Source: JABDMH01 sp965222645 (GTDB lineage Bacteria > Bacteroidota > Bacteroidia > Chitinophagales > Saprospiraceae). From it: a stretch of DNA of 64,000 nt. How positions within the stretch are numbered: the first letter of the stretch is position 1; every line of letters begins with the position of its first letter. The position numbers were made by a program, and so were the translations under genes. The notes under the pieces were generated by a model, which saw only the letters and a program-made list of their open reading frames with translations, searched no databases and was not told where the DNA came from. The DNA is taken from assembly GCA_965222645.1 (NCBI GenBank), contig OZ244968.1:1674001-1738000 (forward strand). Direction: 5' to 3'. Positions 56,308 to 64,000 of the stretch are shown here, in pieces.

Positions 56308-56442
56308 TTATTCTATTATTTTCTTTTTCGCATCCTTAGGCACCTTCTGATTGGGAATCACAAACTCTCTGGCACCACCTGATGTCTTTCCTTTTCCTTT
56401 AAAACCAGGATTGTTTGGATTAATGTGAGAAACAATAAAGTT
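56308..56442 (-). pseudogene. Remnant of a third Rhs toxin tail
   Basis: 44 open codons with no start, preceded in frame by TAA (56443-56445), reading NFIVSHINPNNPGF, GKGKTSGGAREFVIPNQ and VPKDAKKKIIE before TAA (56308-56310). The GKGKTSGGAREFVIPNQ pattern looks like the end of an Rhs-type toxin domain (similarity from memory). It ends 3 bp before the Imm27-like gene and starts 32 bp after the preceding immunity gene, as expected for a displaced toxin tip that lost its 5' part. Confidence 0.65.
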
Positions 56443-56474
56443 TTAACTTTGAGATCTGTTCAAGTGTGTTGAAC

Positions 56475-57026
56475 TCATTCGCTTTCGTCAACAAGTCTCT
56501 TACTGCAAATGGCTGTTCCAGCTGTATTCATTTCCCATCCTGTTTTTTCCATCCATTCAATCATTGTAGATGTGTATAAAATATTTTTTTCACCACCGTA
56601 CTGCACCAAAAAATGTGTTTTAATCGCTTTTAAAAGTGAAGAAGCCCAAGTTGTAAATCTTCTATCTTTTTCCACCAAATGGCCATTTTCATTGTAGTAT
56701 TCTTTTGTGAAATAGAGTCTGGATCGTTGGACAATCCCTTCATTCTTGACGCCTCTAGAAAATTCAATAACAGGACTTCTTAGATCGTCAATTAGATAGT
56801 ATTTCTTATTCTCTATCTTCCTTATAATGACCTTATTTGTGAAGGTTTGCGTAGTTAAAAAAATTTTAGCAAATTCACCATTAGAGTAGCCAATGGAGTC
56901 CTTAAAGGTCAATGTTGGTGAAGGCAATGGTTGCCGAATGAACAATGCACCGAAATTTGAGAATTCATTTTCAAAACCAACTAGGTCATCTGGCATCATA
57001 AAAAAATTCAGTTGTTTTGACGTCAT
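56475..57026 (-). CDS. Candidate immunity protein of the orphan toxin module
   Basis: 183 residues from ATG 57026, which follows the toxin stop with a 1-bp gap (TGA-T-ATG), the same spacing as the Imm53 gene has after the main toxin. An upstream in-frame start (57140 or 57086) would overlap the toxin. Mixed alpha/beta, soluble, with ENEFSNFGALFIRQPLPSPTL and a Trp-rich C-terminal helix (EWMEKTGWEM). It matches no immunity family I know; its place makes it the likely neutraliser of the nuclease-like tip. Confidence 0.75.
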   Translation of the reverse strand: MTSKQLNFFMMPDDLVGFENEFSNFGALFIRQPLPSPTLTFKDSIGYSNGEFAKIFLTTQTFTNKVIIRKIENKKYYLIDDLRSPVIEFSRGVKNEGIVQRSRLYFTKEYYNENGHLVEKDRRFTTWASSLLKAIKTHFLVQYGGEKNILYTSTMIEWMEKTGWEMNTAGTAICSKRLVDESE

Positions 57027-57027
57027 A

Positions 57028-57707
57028 TCATTTTTTATTATAAGGCCTAAAACTTGGTTCTTTGCCAGTCGCTTTTTTAATGTCATCAATCGCTCTTTGC
57101 TCTCTTGCAATAGGTTTGCCTTTTTTTGTTTGCTTTCCAACCTGCACCATTTTTGTTACTTCTCCAGTTGCAGGATCCTTACCGACGACATCAACAAATC
57201 TCTTACCCTTTTCTCCTTCTGGAGTCCGAACCATAAATTCTCGTTGTGTTTCAAAACCTTCCTTCTGCAATTGAAATTCAGATTCATCAATGGTAGCCTG
57301 ATGTTCTGGCCCTCCCTTCTTCCCATATGGATTCGTTATTTTTCTCTTACTTTTTCTAAATAACCTCTTCAAAGCTTTCTGCAAGTACTTCCCTCCCGGT
57401 ATCACCCCCAATGCAGCTCCTACATAATCTTCTTCTACCACAGATCTTACTTCACCCACGAAAGGAACCTCATCAGCCAAACCTCCAAGAACAACTTTGC
57501 CGGCTTCTTGTAAACCTCGATTCATTTCAGCGGCATCCCTGTCATTTCTTTTTTTGCACTGCACTATGCCACATCATCTGAAAGCCCATTGCCTGCAATC
57601 CCCAAAGATCTACATTGGATGCTGGGTTGCATTCGCTATAATTTATCGTCGTTGCATGAGGGAAACTCGAACTAATCGGATCCGGCCCATCAAAAACTGC
57701 AGCACTT
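57028..57707 (-). pseudogene. Orphan Rhs C-terminal cassette with nuclease-like toxin tip, frameshifted
   Basis: The 5' part (about 57556-57707) repeats the end of the rhs core without a start (AAVFDGPDPISSS to GLQAMGFQMMWHSAVQ), then runs into a stop because of one extra base in an A7 tract (coding strand, 57549-57555). The downstream frame (GTG 57564 to 57028, 178 codons) continues with the same pretoxin linker (NRGLQEAGKVVLGGLADEVP, GGKYLQKAL) and then a different tip: GGPEHQATIDE, KRFVDVVGKD, MVQVGKQTKKGKPIARE and FRPYN, which resembles a PD-(D/E)xK nuclease toxin (Asp in FVDVV, Gln/Lys in QVGK). Not expressible as a fusion unless the frame is restored. Confidence 0.8.
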
Positions 57708-58759
57708 CAATTGTCAGTGCCACCCATCCCCCAACAATCACTTCTGTCGGTCTTAACTCAAGTTCCGGCTTTCAACTAGTTTTCGAAATTTTTCCAATAA
57801 AAATCCAAGTTTCGAAGGATCACCTGAGGCTTTAAATTGACCCTCCTTTACAACGAAAAAATACCAGTTGTCGTCCGATTCTTCCACTGTGTCCATATCA
57901 AATTCATAATCCTCCAAAGAAGTATAGTGAAGATCAATTGTGATGTACCATCCTGGATTATCAACTGTATCTATCTTAATGCCAAATTCATGTTCCCATG
58001 CACCATTACAGTTGCTCAAATACCATTTCTCAATCCATTGAAGAATGTCCATTCTAGTTGTTTTTTCTAAATCTATCGTTGTTTGGTAACTCATCAGATT
58101 TGGGAGGTCTTACACCACCAGGTACATTTTTACCTTGAACATGTGGGGTTGGCACAGGTTGCTTCGTGTTTTTATCAATATGAGGTTTACCAGGGAGACC
58201 ATCGGCCTTACCACCATCAAATCTCTTTCCAGCGTCAAATCCTGACGGATTCTTAGGATTTTCGGTAAATTCCTGATACTTGAAAATATTACCATCTTTG
58301 TCTCTTGCAAAAGAGCTGTGGTCACCAAGAGCTTCAGGATCAGGAGCTAATTTATTGGATATCCGATTTGATTTACCTACCTGCTTATTGAAGCTCCTTT
58401 TGTAATACGATTTTAATTTTCCCAACGTCTTCTGCAAATACTTCCCTCCCGGCACCAATCCAACTACTGCACCCACATAATCTCTCTCTGCTATCGACTT
58501 TACTTCACCAACCACCGGCACCTCATCAGCCAAACCTCCAAGAACAACTTTACCAGCTTCTTGTAAACCTCGATTCATTTCAGCGGCATCCCTGTCATTC
58601 CTCTTCTGGACCGCGCTATGCCACATCATTTGAAATCCCATCGCCTGAAGGCCCCAAAGATCTATATTAGATGCGGGGTTGCATTCGCTGTAATTTATGG
58701 TCGTAACATGAGGAAAGCTCGAACTAATAGGATCCGGCCCATCAAAAACTGCAGCGCTT
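57370..58759. repeat. Direct repeat of the Rhs core end (recombination arms)
   Basis: The end of the intact rhs core and pretoxin linker (about 58425-58759) is repeated in the orphan cassette (about 57370-57707), with high nucleotide identity by eye. The arms bracket the type-24-like tip and the Imm53 gene. Crossover between them would delete that pair and fuse the rhs body to the nuclease-like tip and its own immunity gene; crossing downstream of the A7 tract would also restore the reading frame. Confidence 0.7.
57753..58052 (-). CDS. Imm53-family immunity protein
   Basis: 99 residues from ATG 58052, which follows the rhs stop with a 1-bp gap (TAG-A-ATG); an in-frame ATG at 58094 would overlap rhs by 41 bp. 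The sequence MDILQWIEKWYLSNCNG, WEHEFGIKIDTVDNPGWYITIDL and TSLEDYEFD with DDNWYFFVVKEGQF fits the Imm53 family as I recall it. It should neutralise the type-24-like tip of the upstream Rhs protein. Confidence 0.88.
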   Translation of the reverse strand: MDILQWIEKWYLSNCNGAWEHEFGIKIDTVDNPGWYITIDLHYTSLEDYEFDMDTVEESDDNWYFFVVKEGQFKASGDPSKLGFLLEKFRKLVESRNLS

Positions 58760-61700
58760 TTTATGTAATTACGCGCTTCAAATTCCAAATAATTGGTGTA
58801 ACTGATCGCCTCCTTGTCATTAAAGCTCTGGCGGTATTGCGGCACACCGGGCGGGTCGTCCTCATACTCGATCCCGAAGGGATAATATGCCTTAAACTCC
58901 ATCACCTCATTGGCAAAATCAATGCCTCCGTCATTGTTTGCATCCTCAAAGAGCACCCTGGGACTTCCCAAATGATCCCGTATAACAAAAATATAATTTA
59001 ATCCCTGTACCGCAAACTCTTCAATGTCCGCCAGATATTGTGCTCCGTTTTTTACCTCAAATCCCGCGATCATCTCGATGCACTCCTGGGCTTTATTTTC
59101 TTCATTAGCCGGAGAATTTAATACGCGTTCCGTGGTGATTTTTACCGCCTTTTCTGTTTTTACATGACTCACCGTACCGGTCAGGAATAATTCCTCCGGC
59201 ACAGGCCGGTCTAAAGTGATGTAGCCGTTGTCGTGATGGATTACACTCAGGGCTCCATTCCTAAACTCAAACATGCCAATCTTGTCGATTACTGTGCGTA
59301 TACCTGCGCTGTCCAGCTCTCTGCGGTGCATCACCCCAGAAGCATCACGACTGCTTCTTATGGTCACATCTCCATAGGTGTACTCCAGGATGTGATTGAG
59401 GTGATCACGGATGATGGTAGCTCCGTTCTCTGCGTCGTATTTTATAAATCCGTTTTCATCCTGCTGATAGGTATTGCCATTTTGTACATAGCCCCGTTTG
59501 TTCGTAGAGCCTGAGCTGCCATCACTGATTGTCTGTAATTGATTGGTGCCGCTCTTGTAGGTGTACGTCAGATTATCGATCTGGCCTGCCGGACTGTTCC
59601 GGGTGATCTGGTCAAAATTGCCGCGATGGTCCTCGTAAGTAAACGAAGCATCATAGGCATCATTATTTCCGGATTCAAAATATTCTGCAGCCGTGAGCAT
59701 GTCCAGAAAATTATACTCGTAGGCGTAGGCTTTTTTATTGCCTACCGTGCCGGCGGCATTATCTCGCTGGCGCCACTGCACTGCCGTGATATTTCCATTG
59801 TTTTTTAATACCTGCCCGGTTACATTTCCTGCATCTATCTGAGAGTCGTACGCGATTTTTATCCCAAATAGATCCGTACCTACTCCAAAGTCGACCAAGG
59901 GGGAATTTATTCCGCTCAAAAAACGATTGTGCAGGTAAGAATAATCCAACCGCTGTAAGCCTCCTCCCAGTATAAGATCTTCGATCTGTTCTTTTACCGT
60001 GTATTTCTTCTCGGTCAGTTCTTTTTCTGGCCAGGTGGTCGATCCGGTCGTAACTTGAAGAAAACTCTTTATATACCTGCCTGCATGATCAAAAGTATTT
60101 CTGATGCGCACTTCCAACCCCTCCGGTTTTACTTTGTAATAGGCCGTTACAATATTATCCGCATCATCAAATATCAAAGAGTCGACTATACTCTTTGGTT
60201 GTGGATGTAAAATGCTGTTCTTTCTGGTTACATAGGCACGACCGCAATTGTCATATTCCGGCTCTGTGACTACAAAAAATTCTGTACCGGTTACCTTACT
60301 ACTTTCTACAATGACCTTATCGATCTCAATGCCCGAGCTGCCATAGGTGCGCAAAATGACCGGGTCGGTCACTGCTCCTGCTGTCGTTCCAAATCCCTCG
60401 ATTGTCGCTCTGCCATAGCTATCTCTTACAACAGAGTAAAGCCTTCCCTCAGCAGCCATTTTCCCATCCTGCCAGGACTCCATTAACTCCCAGGCATCGT
60501 AGGTATAGGTCTCCGGATCCTGATCGGGATCATCCTGCACCAGGATTTGATCATCGCCTGAGTACACTTTCTTAAAGATCAGATTGGTGCTGCTTGTTGT
60601 GGTGCCCGGTGGCAAAATCAGATACGGCCTGTTTTTGGCATCATACAAGGTGTATGTATCCGCTATACTGCTGCCATTTTTTCTGCGTACAAGGACCTGA
60701 TTGCCCAGTACATCCACAAAGGTGTGGGTCTCATTGCCATCGGCATCCGTAGCCACCGTTTTATGCAGGGTATTGGCGGCGTAGTTGCCACCATTGATGT
60801 GGTCTTTGACTTCAGTAGCCGTATTGGTGCCGTAGCTGTACAGCATCCGGCCCAATGTAGCCGAGCCCGGATGCTCTACCTTGATGGGCCTTTGCAGCGG
60901 AGAAGACTCCCAAAAAGTGCCGGTAAAGTGGGTATTGGCATTTATATAATTCGTCGGTGATCCTGTGTTGGTTTTGGGCTCATGCCGATAGGTGGGCCAG
61001 TGGAGTGCGTTGTACCCCTGCTCTTCAGCGATACTCTGGCTGGTTCCCGACGGGTGCTGCTGGTAGCGCAAGGTCTGGATGGGACTGTATAGCTCGTCGT
61101 AAAAAGTGGTGGTGGTGAGCGATTTATTGGTCGCTGTACCCAGGGTAGGATAAGTGACAGTGGTATTTACCCGGTTTTCTTCAGTGCCGTTGCTGAACAC
61201 ATACGCCAGGGCTGCCGTTACGCCCTTGCAATCTTCCTCCGTCTCCAACCGCATAAAGTCATCCCATGTATAATCGATCGTGGTGCCATCAATCGCTGTG
61301 TATTTTTCCAACAGATCACTGCCGCTGTAATAGGTGTATATTTTTTTGTGGTCGATAAATTTCCACTGCAACAGTTTTCCACTGCTTTTCCACCTCAGCT
61401 CCAGCGGATCACTCCAGCCATCTATCGTTACTTCAGCCGGACTGCCCACATTGACCTGGTATTTATCTACCGTACTTTGCAGCTGCCAGTCGTCGACAAC
61501 CGCACTGCCGCTGTTGTCCCAGCTCATCTCATAGCGGTATTTTTTATGGGGATACAATGCGGTGGTTGATGAAGTAGTGGGTGTACCGGAGGTAGTGAAA
61601 AAACTATATAATGTGCTATCCCCGTCTACCTTTACATTGTCTACTTTTTTTACCGTTTTCCAGGCGGGTACAATTCTGTTCTGCTCCAGCAGTTTGTTTT

Positions 61701-64000
61701 TTACCGTTGATGCTCCGGCGTAGGTAGAGGCATAGCTCATTTCGGTGCGATGCACATCGCCATCCGAATTGGTCACTTCTTGTGAGGTTGGAGCCAATTG
61801 GTCATTGATGCTGTAGCCATGAGATATCGTGTATTGCATCCCGTCTCGATCCACCACTTCTGTAGAGATCAAATTATAGCCCGTCCTGATTTTATAGGTG
61901 ACATCACGCACATAATAACACGCAGCCCCGGAAGGGGTCTCATCTTTAAAATAAAATACTTTGAGCGGATCGGTCCCCAGATTTTCATAGTTTGAATAAT
62001 ACGTATTTGTGCTTGACTGTACCTCGGTGTTATTTTCTTTTTTTACTGTAGTTTTGTCGTTCCTTCCATTTTTTACTAAAAATAATTCCGGTGATTGAGG
62101 ATAGGAATTGACATGCACTCTTGGCTCTACATAAAATAAATATTCGGTATGGCCGTGGCTCTCCTTTTTTTCCACCACTCTTGTATACCCGATGTGATAG
62201 CCGTCGAAACCTCCCAGGGGCACCACCGCCATATCCCGCCAAAATAAATGAATGTAATTGGTGTTGTCTATGACCTGATCGCCATAGACCGGCTCCACGT
62301 ACAACTCTCCACTGCTTTCACTTGATCCGGCTTTGGTGTATGAATATCCGGTGCTGTCCAGTAGGGTGCCAGCACGGCTATAATGGGCGATATTTTCGAT
62401 GCGCAAGCCTCCCACATCTTTTTCTACCGCCTTTTTGACAAAGACTTCGGCTTCGCCCCAAGCATTTTCGGTCTCTATTGTAAAATAATAATCGCCGGCT
62501 GAGATGCTCCCAAATTCCTGCACCAGATTAAACCGTACCGGAGGTTCTTCAATCCCAGGGGATTGGGTAATGCTTTTGCTGCCTACCTGACTGCCCGAAG
62601 CGGTGTATAATATAAAATTGAGGTAGTTGGGAGCATTGTTACAATGTCCTGTGACATAGTCGCCATATTTTAGATCTAATGAGATTTCTGCGGAGTCAAC
62701 TTCTGCAGCTTCCAGCTCAAAAGTGCCACTTGTTGCAAACTCCTGGGTGCAGCAGGTCGGGCCCCCATTGACATAACATGTTGTTTGTCTTTCTTTGCTG
62801 ACATAAGGTGCGGATGAAATGGGATAAAATATCCGGTTGGCCCCAAACCGATACTCGGTGAAGCCCTTGGTCGGGTAGGTCACTTTTTTTAGTGAGCCGG
62901 CCAGCATTGCACTTTCTTTACTGTCTCTTTTGGAGCCTCCGTAATAAATGCCGTTTACTTCGGTGGGAGGTACATTCACGGGATAAGCTCCATTCAGCGT
63001 CTCGCCATTGGCAAAACCCCAGTGGTCGATCGCATAGCTCAGTCTATGCGGTATGCTGTTGGGATTGTGGTATTCGAAAACATACGGATTTACGACCGGG
63101 CTGCCATTCAATGCTTTTTCCTGGATTTGATCCAGCTTTAATCGCTTGTACCAGGCACTGCTTGTATTACCATTACCGATATCCCAGTTATCCGAAGGAC
63201 TCTGAAAATAGCTGTGCGTCAATTCCCATTTATAGCCAAAATTGCCGTTGTGGATCACGATTTCTTTTAGGCGTTGTGGGGGGCTGCTGCCAAATACCTC
63301 CAGGTCTTGCCTGGTGACTCCATCGGTATTAAAGTTTACTGTCTGAGTGCCGCTTGAATTGGCAATGCTGGTGAGCCGTTTGCCAATGATGTAATTATTA
63401 TTGACCGCAACGTTGTAAAAGTTTAAATATTTACTCCCTGCACTGCCCGATAAATTACAACTGGTCTGCTGGCTGATCATGTAGGATTCTGCCGATGCAG
63501 GATACCGTACTCTATAGCGTTCGGTGGCGTAATTAAACGTTAAATAATGTTTTTCATCGTGTGTTTCCATTCGCATTAAATACCATCCACTGGTAGTCGC
63601 ATCTGCGGTGGGCAGCGGCTGTGAGGTCTCCACCATACTGCTTGCATCGTAATAGCCAAAATAGCACACCACCCCATTGGGAAGAATGACTTTAAATCCC
63701 TTCAAAATACTCCCAGAATATATCCGGGTGATCTTTATGTCCTGACGGGGAATTATCATCGGTTCTACTGTCTCTGACGTACCTGCATTGATGTCAAATA
63801 GAAATTTACCCGAATAGCCAGCTACGTTAAAGACAAATACATCCGGCTCACTATCCTGAGTGCCATCGGCCACCGCGGCAGGACTTATCGTGCCCAGGTT
63901 TTGCAAACTAAACCAGCCGTTTGCTCCCTCGTCTGCCAAGCCAATCACGGTGCGCGAGATCATCCCTCCGGCATACATCGCCCAGTTGAGTCCTTCCCGG
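58054..64000 (-). CDS. Rhs/YD-repeat polymorphic toxin, 5' end outside window
   Basis: At least 1,981 codons, open through the window edge; MYAGG near 63978 is internal (GLNWAMYAGGMISRTV). A long Rhs/YD-repeat cocoon is followed by the core FVIRDHLGSPRVLFEDANNDGG, FKAYYPFGIEYED and a degenerate end (FNDKEAISYTNYLEFEARN, NPASNIDLWGLQ). A pretoxin linker (GLQEAGKVVLGGLADEVPVVGE, GLVPGGKYLQ) follows, then a ~130-residue tip with PDPEALGDHSSFARDKDG, KYQEFTENPKNPSGFD and PTPHVQGKNVPGGVRPP, resembling bacterial toxin type 24 (from memory). Probably delivered into rival cells by an unidentified export route; no T9SS or T6SS part is visible here. The cognate immunity gene lies 1 bp downstream. Confidence 0.92.
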   Translation of the reverse strand, partial: REGLNWAMYAGGMISRTVIGLADEGANGWFSLQNLGTISPAAVADGTQDSEPDVFVFNVAGYSGKFLFDINAGTSETVEPMIIPRQDIKITRIYSGSILKGFKVILPNGVVCYFGYYDASSMVETSQPLPTADATTSGWYLMRMETHDEKHYLTFNYATERYRVRYPASAESYMISQQTSCNLSGSAGSKYLNFYNVAVNNNYIIGKRLTSIANSSGTQTVNFNTDGVTRQDLEVFGSSPPQRLKEIVIHNGNFGYKWELTHSYFQSPSDNWDIGNGNTSSAWYKRLKLDQIQEKALNGSPVVNPYVFEYHNPNSIPHRLSYAIDHWGFANGETLNGAYPVNVPPTEVNGIYYGGSKRDSKESAMLAGSLKKVTYPTKGFTEYRFGANRIFYPISSAPYVSKERQTTCYVNGGPTCCTQEFATSGTFELEAAEVDSAEISLDLKYGDYVTGHCNNAPNYLNFILYTASGSQVGSKSITQSPGIEEPPVRFNLVQEFGSISAGDYYFTIETENAWGEAEVFVKKAVEKDVGGLRIENIAHYSRAGTLLDSTGYSYTKAGSSESSGELYVEPVYGDQVIDNTNYIHLFWRDMAVVPLGGFDGYHIGYTRVVEKKESHGHTEYLFYVEPRVHVNSYPQSPELFLVKNGRNDKTTVKKENNTEVQSSTNTYYSNYENLGTDPLKVFYFKDETPSGAACYYVRDVTYKIRTGYNLISTEVVDRDGMQYTISHGYSINDQLAPTSQEVTNSDGDVHRTEMSYASTYAGASTVKNKLLEQNRIVPAWKTVKKVDNVKVDGDSTLYSFFTTSGTPTTSSTTALYPHKKYRYEMSWDNSGSAVVDDWQLQSTVDKYQVNVGSPAEVTIDGWSDPLELRWKSSGKLLQWKFIDHKKIYTYYSGSDLLEKYTAIDGTTIDYTWDDFMRLETEEDCKGVTAALAYVFSNGTEENRVNTTVTYPTLGTATNKSLTTTTFYDELYSPIQTLRYQQHPSGTSQSIAEEQGYNALHWPTYRHEPKTNTGSPTNYINANTHFTGTFWESSPLQRPIKVEHPGSATLGRMLYSYGTNTATEVKDHINGGNYAANTLHKTVATDADGNETHTFVDVLGNQVLVRRKNGSSIADTYTLYDAKNRPYLILPPGTTTSSTNLIFKKVYSGDDQILVQDDPDQDPETYTYDAWELMESWQDGKMAAEGRLYSVVRDSYGRATIEGFGTTAGAVTDPVILRTYGSSGIEIDKVIVESSKVTGTEFFVVTEPEYDNCGRAYVTRKNSILHPQPKSIVDSLIFDDADNIVTAYYKVKPEGLEVRIRNTFDHAGRYIKSFLQVTTGSTTWPEKELTEKKYTVKEQIEDLILGGGLQRLDYSYLHNRFLSGINSPLVDFGVGTDLFGIKIAYDSQIDAGNVTGQVLKNNGNITAVQWRQRDNAAGTVGNKKAYAYEYNFLDMLTAAEYFESGNNDAYDASFTYEDHRGNFDQITRNSPAGQIDNLTYTYKSGTNQLQTISDGSSGSTNKRGYVQNGNTYQQDENGFIKYDAENGATIIRDHLNHILEYTYGDVTIRSSRDASGVMHRRELDSAGIRTVIDKIGMFEFRNGALSVIHHDNGYITLDRPVPEELFLTGTVSHVKTEKAVKITTERVLNSPANEENKAQECIEMIAGFEVKNGAQYLADIEEFAVQGLNYIFVIRDHLGSPRVLFEDANNDGGIDFANEVMEFKAYYPFGIEYEDDPPGVPQYRQSFNDKEAISYTNYLEFEARNYIKSAAVFDGPDPISSSFPHVTTINYSECNPASNIDLWGLQAMGFQMMWHSAVQKRNDRDAAEMNRGLQEAGKVVLGGLADEVPVVGEVKSIAERDYVGAVVGLVPGGKYLQKTLGKLKSYYKRSFNKQVGKSNRISNKLAPDPEALGDHSSFARDKDGNIFKYQEFTENPKNPSGFDAGKRFDGGKADGLPGKPHIDKNTKQPVPTPHVQGKNVPGGVRPPKSDELPNNDRFRKNN

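Noticed and set aside
63000..63978. MYAGG as the start of the Rhs gene
   Set aside because: The frame remains open for 7 more codons to the window edge with Rhs-like sequence (REGLNWA), so the start lies outside.

Overview
This window looks like part of a Bacteroidota chromosome, most likely a marine or sludge Saprospiria/Lewinella-type organism (the rank below phylum is inference). Three secreted proteins end in type IX secretion (T9SS type A) sorting domains. There is a TonB-dependent receptor, a MacB/FtsX-type permease of the Bacteroidota form, an S9 prolyl oligopeptidase with a C-terminal add-on domain, and TAnnTTTG-type -7 promoter boxes. Shine-Dalgarno sequences are weak, and several genes need GTG or TTG starts. 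No tRNA, rRNA, CRISPR array or transposase gene was seen.

Layout. 1-2.7 kb: edge of a zinc alcohol dehydrogenase, a small lipoprotein, a short tandem hairpin-repeat array, a SnoaL-like protein and a T9SS protein. 2.9-8.7 kb: citramalate synthase, a secreted beta-helix protein and an ABC permease. 8.7-10.5 kb: a large tandem repeat array (units of 370 and 352 bp) between a decayed 3' tail and an intact copy of a small zinc-ribbon gene. 10.6-18.2 kb: housekeeping genes (galactokinase, MoaD/MoaE, an SbcD-like phosphoesterase, GlmS) with a T9SS protein and a beta-lactamase-fold hydrolase. 18.2-21.4 kb: small membrane and VOC proteins, and two tandem methyltransferase-like proteins that carry signal peptides. 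21.8-30.7 kb: a sorbosone dehydrogenase/cytochrome c fusion, a T9SS glycoside-hydrolase-like protein, a TonB receptor and an S9 peptidase.

31.1-38.3 kb is a cluster built for export: a Tat-type amidohydrolase, a second amidohydrolase lacking the metal HxH, a DegT aminotransferase with a textbook Tat signal, a ceramidase-like protein, and then, convergent, a GMC oxidoreductase with its Tat-targeted gluconate-dehydrogenase subunit 3. It may be an undescribed periplasmic amino-sugar or cyclitol pathway. 38.4-46.9 kb: methylmalonyl-CoA mutase, an M16 peptidase, a Tat beta-helix protein, an esterase and an adenylate cyclase with TolB-like and TPR domains.

47-55.4 kb holds small regulatory and stress genes: two AraC-then-VOC pairs, an HxlR repressor with a clear double operator shared with a divergent TfoX-like gene, a CPBP-like membrane protein lacking the catalytic glutamates, an Nramp-fold transporter lacking its metal ligands and coupled to a sugar isomerase/epimerase, and two DUF1801/YdeI-type paralogues, one truncated.

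55.7-64 kb is the most striking part: a polymorphic toxin locus on the minus strand. A giant Rhs/YD-repeat protein, cut by the window edge, ends in a type-24-like toxin tip followed after 1 bp by an Imm53 gene. Behind it lies an orphan cassette that repeats the last ~335 bp of the rhs core, is frameshifted in an A7 tract, carries a different nuclease-like toxin tip, and is followed after 1 bp by an unrecognised immunity candidate. Next come a 44-codon remnant of a third toxin tail and an Imm27-like gene. The shared core end would let recombination swap the tip and immunity pair.
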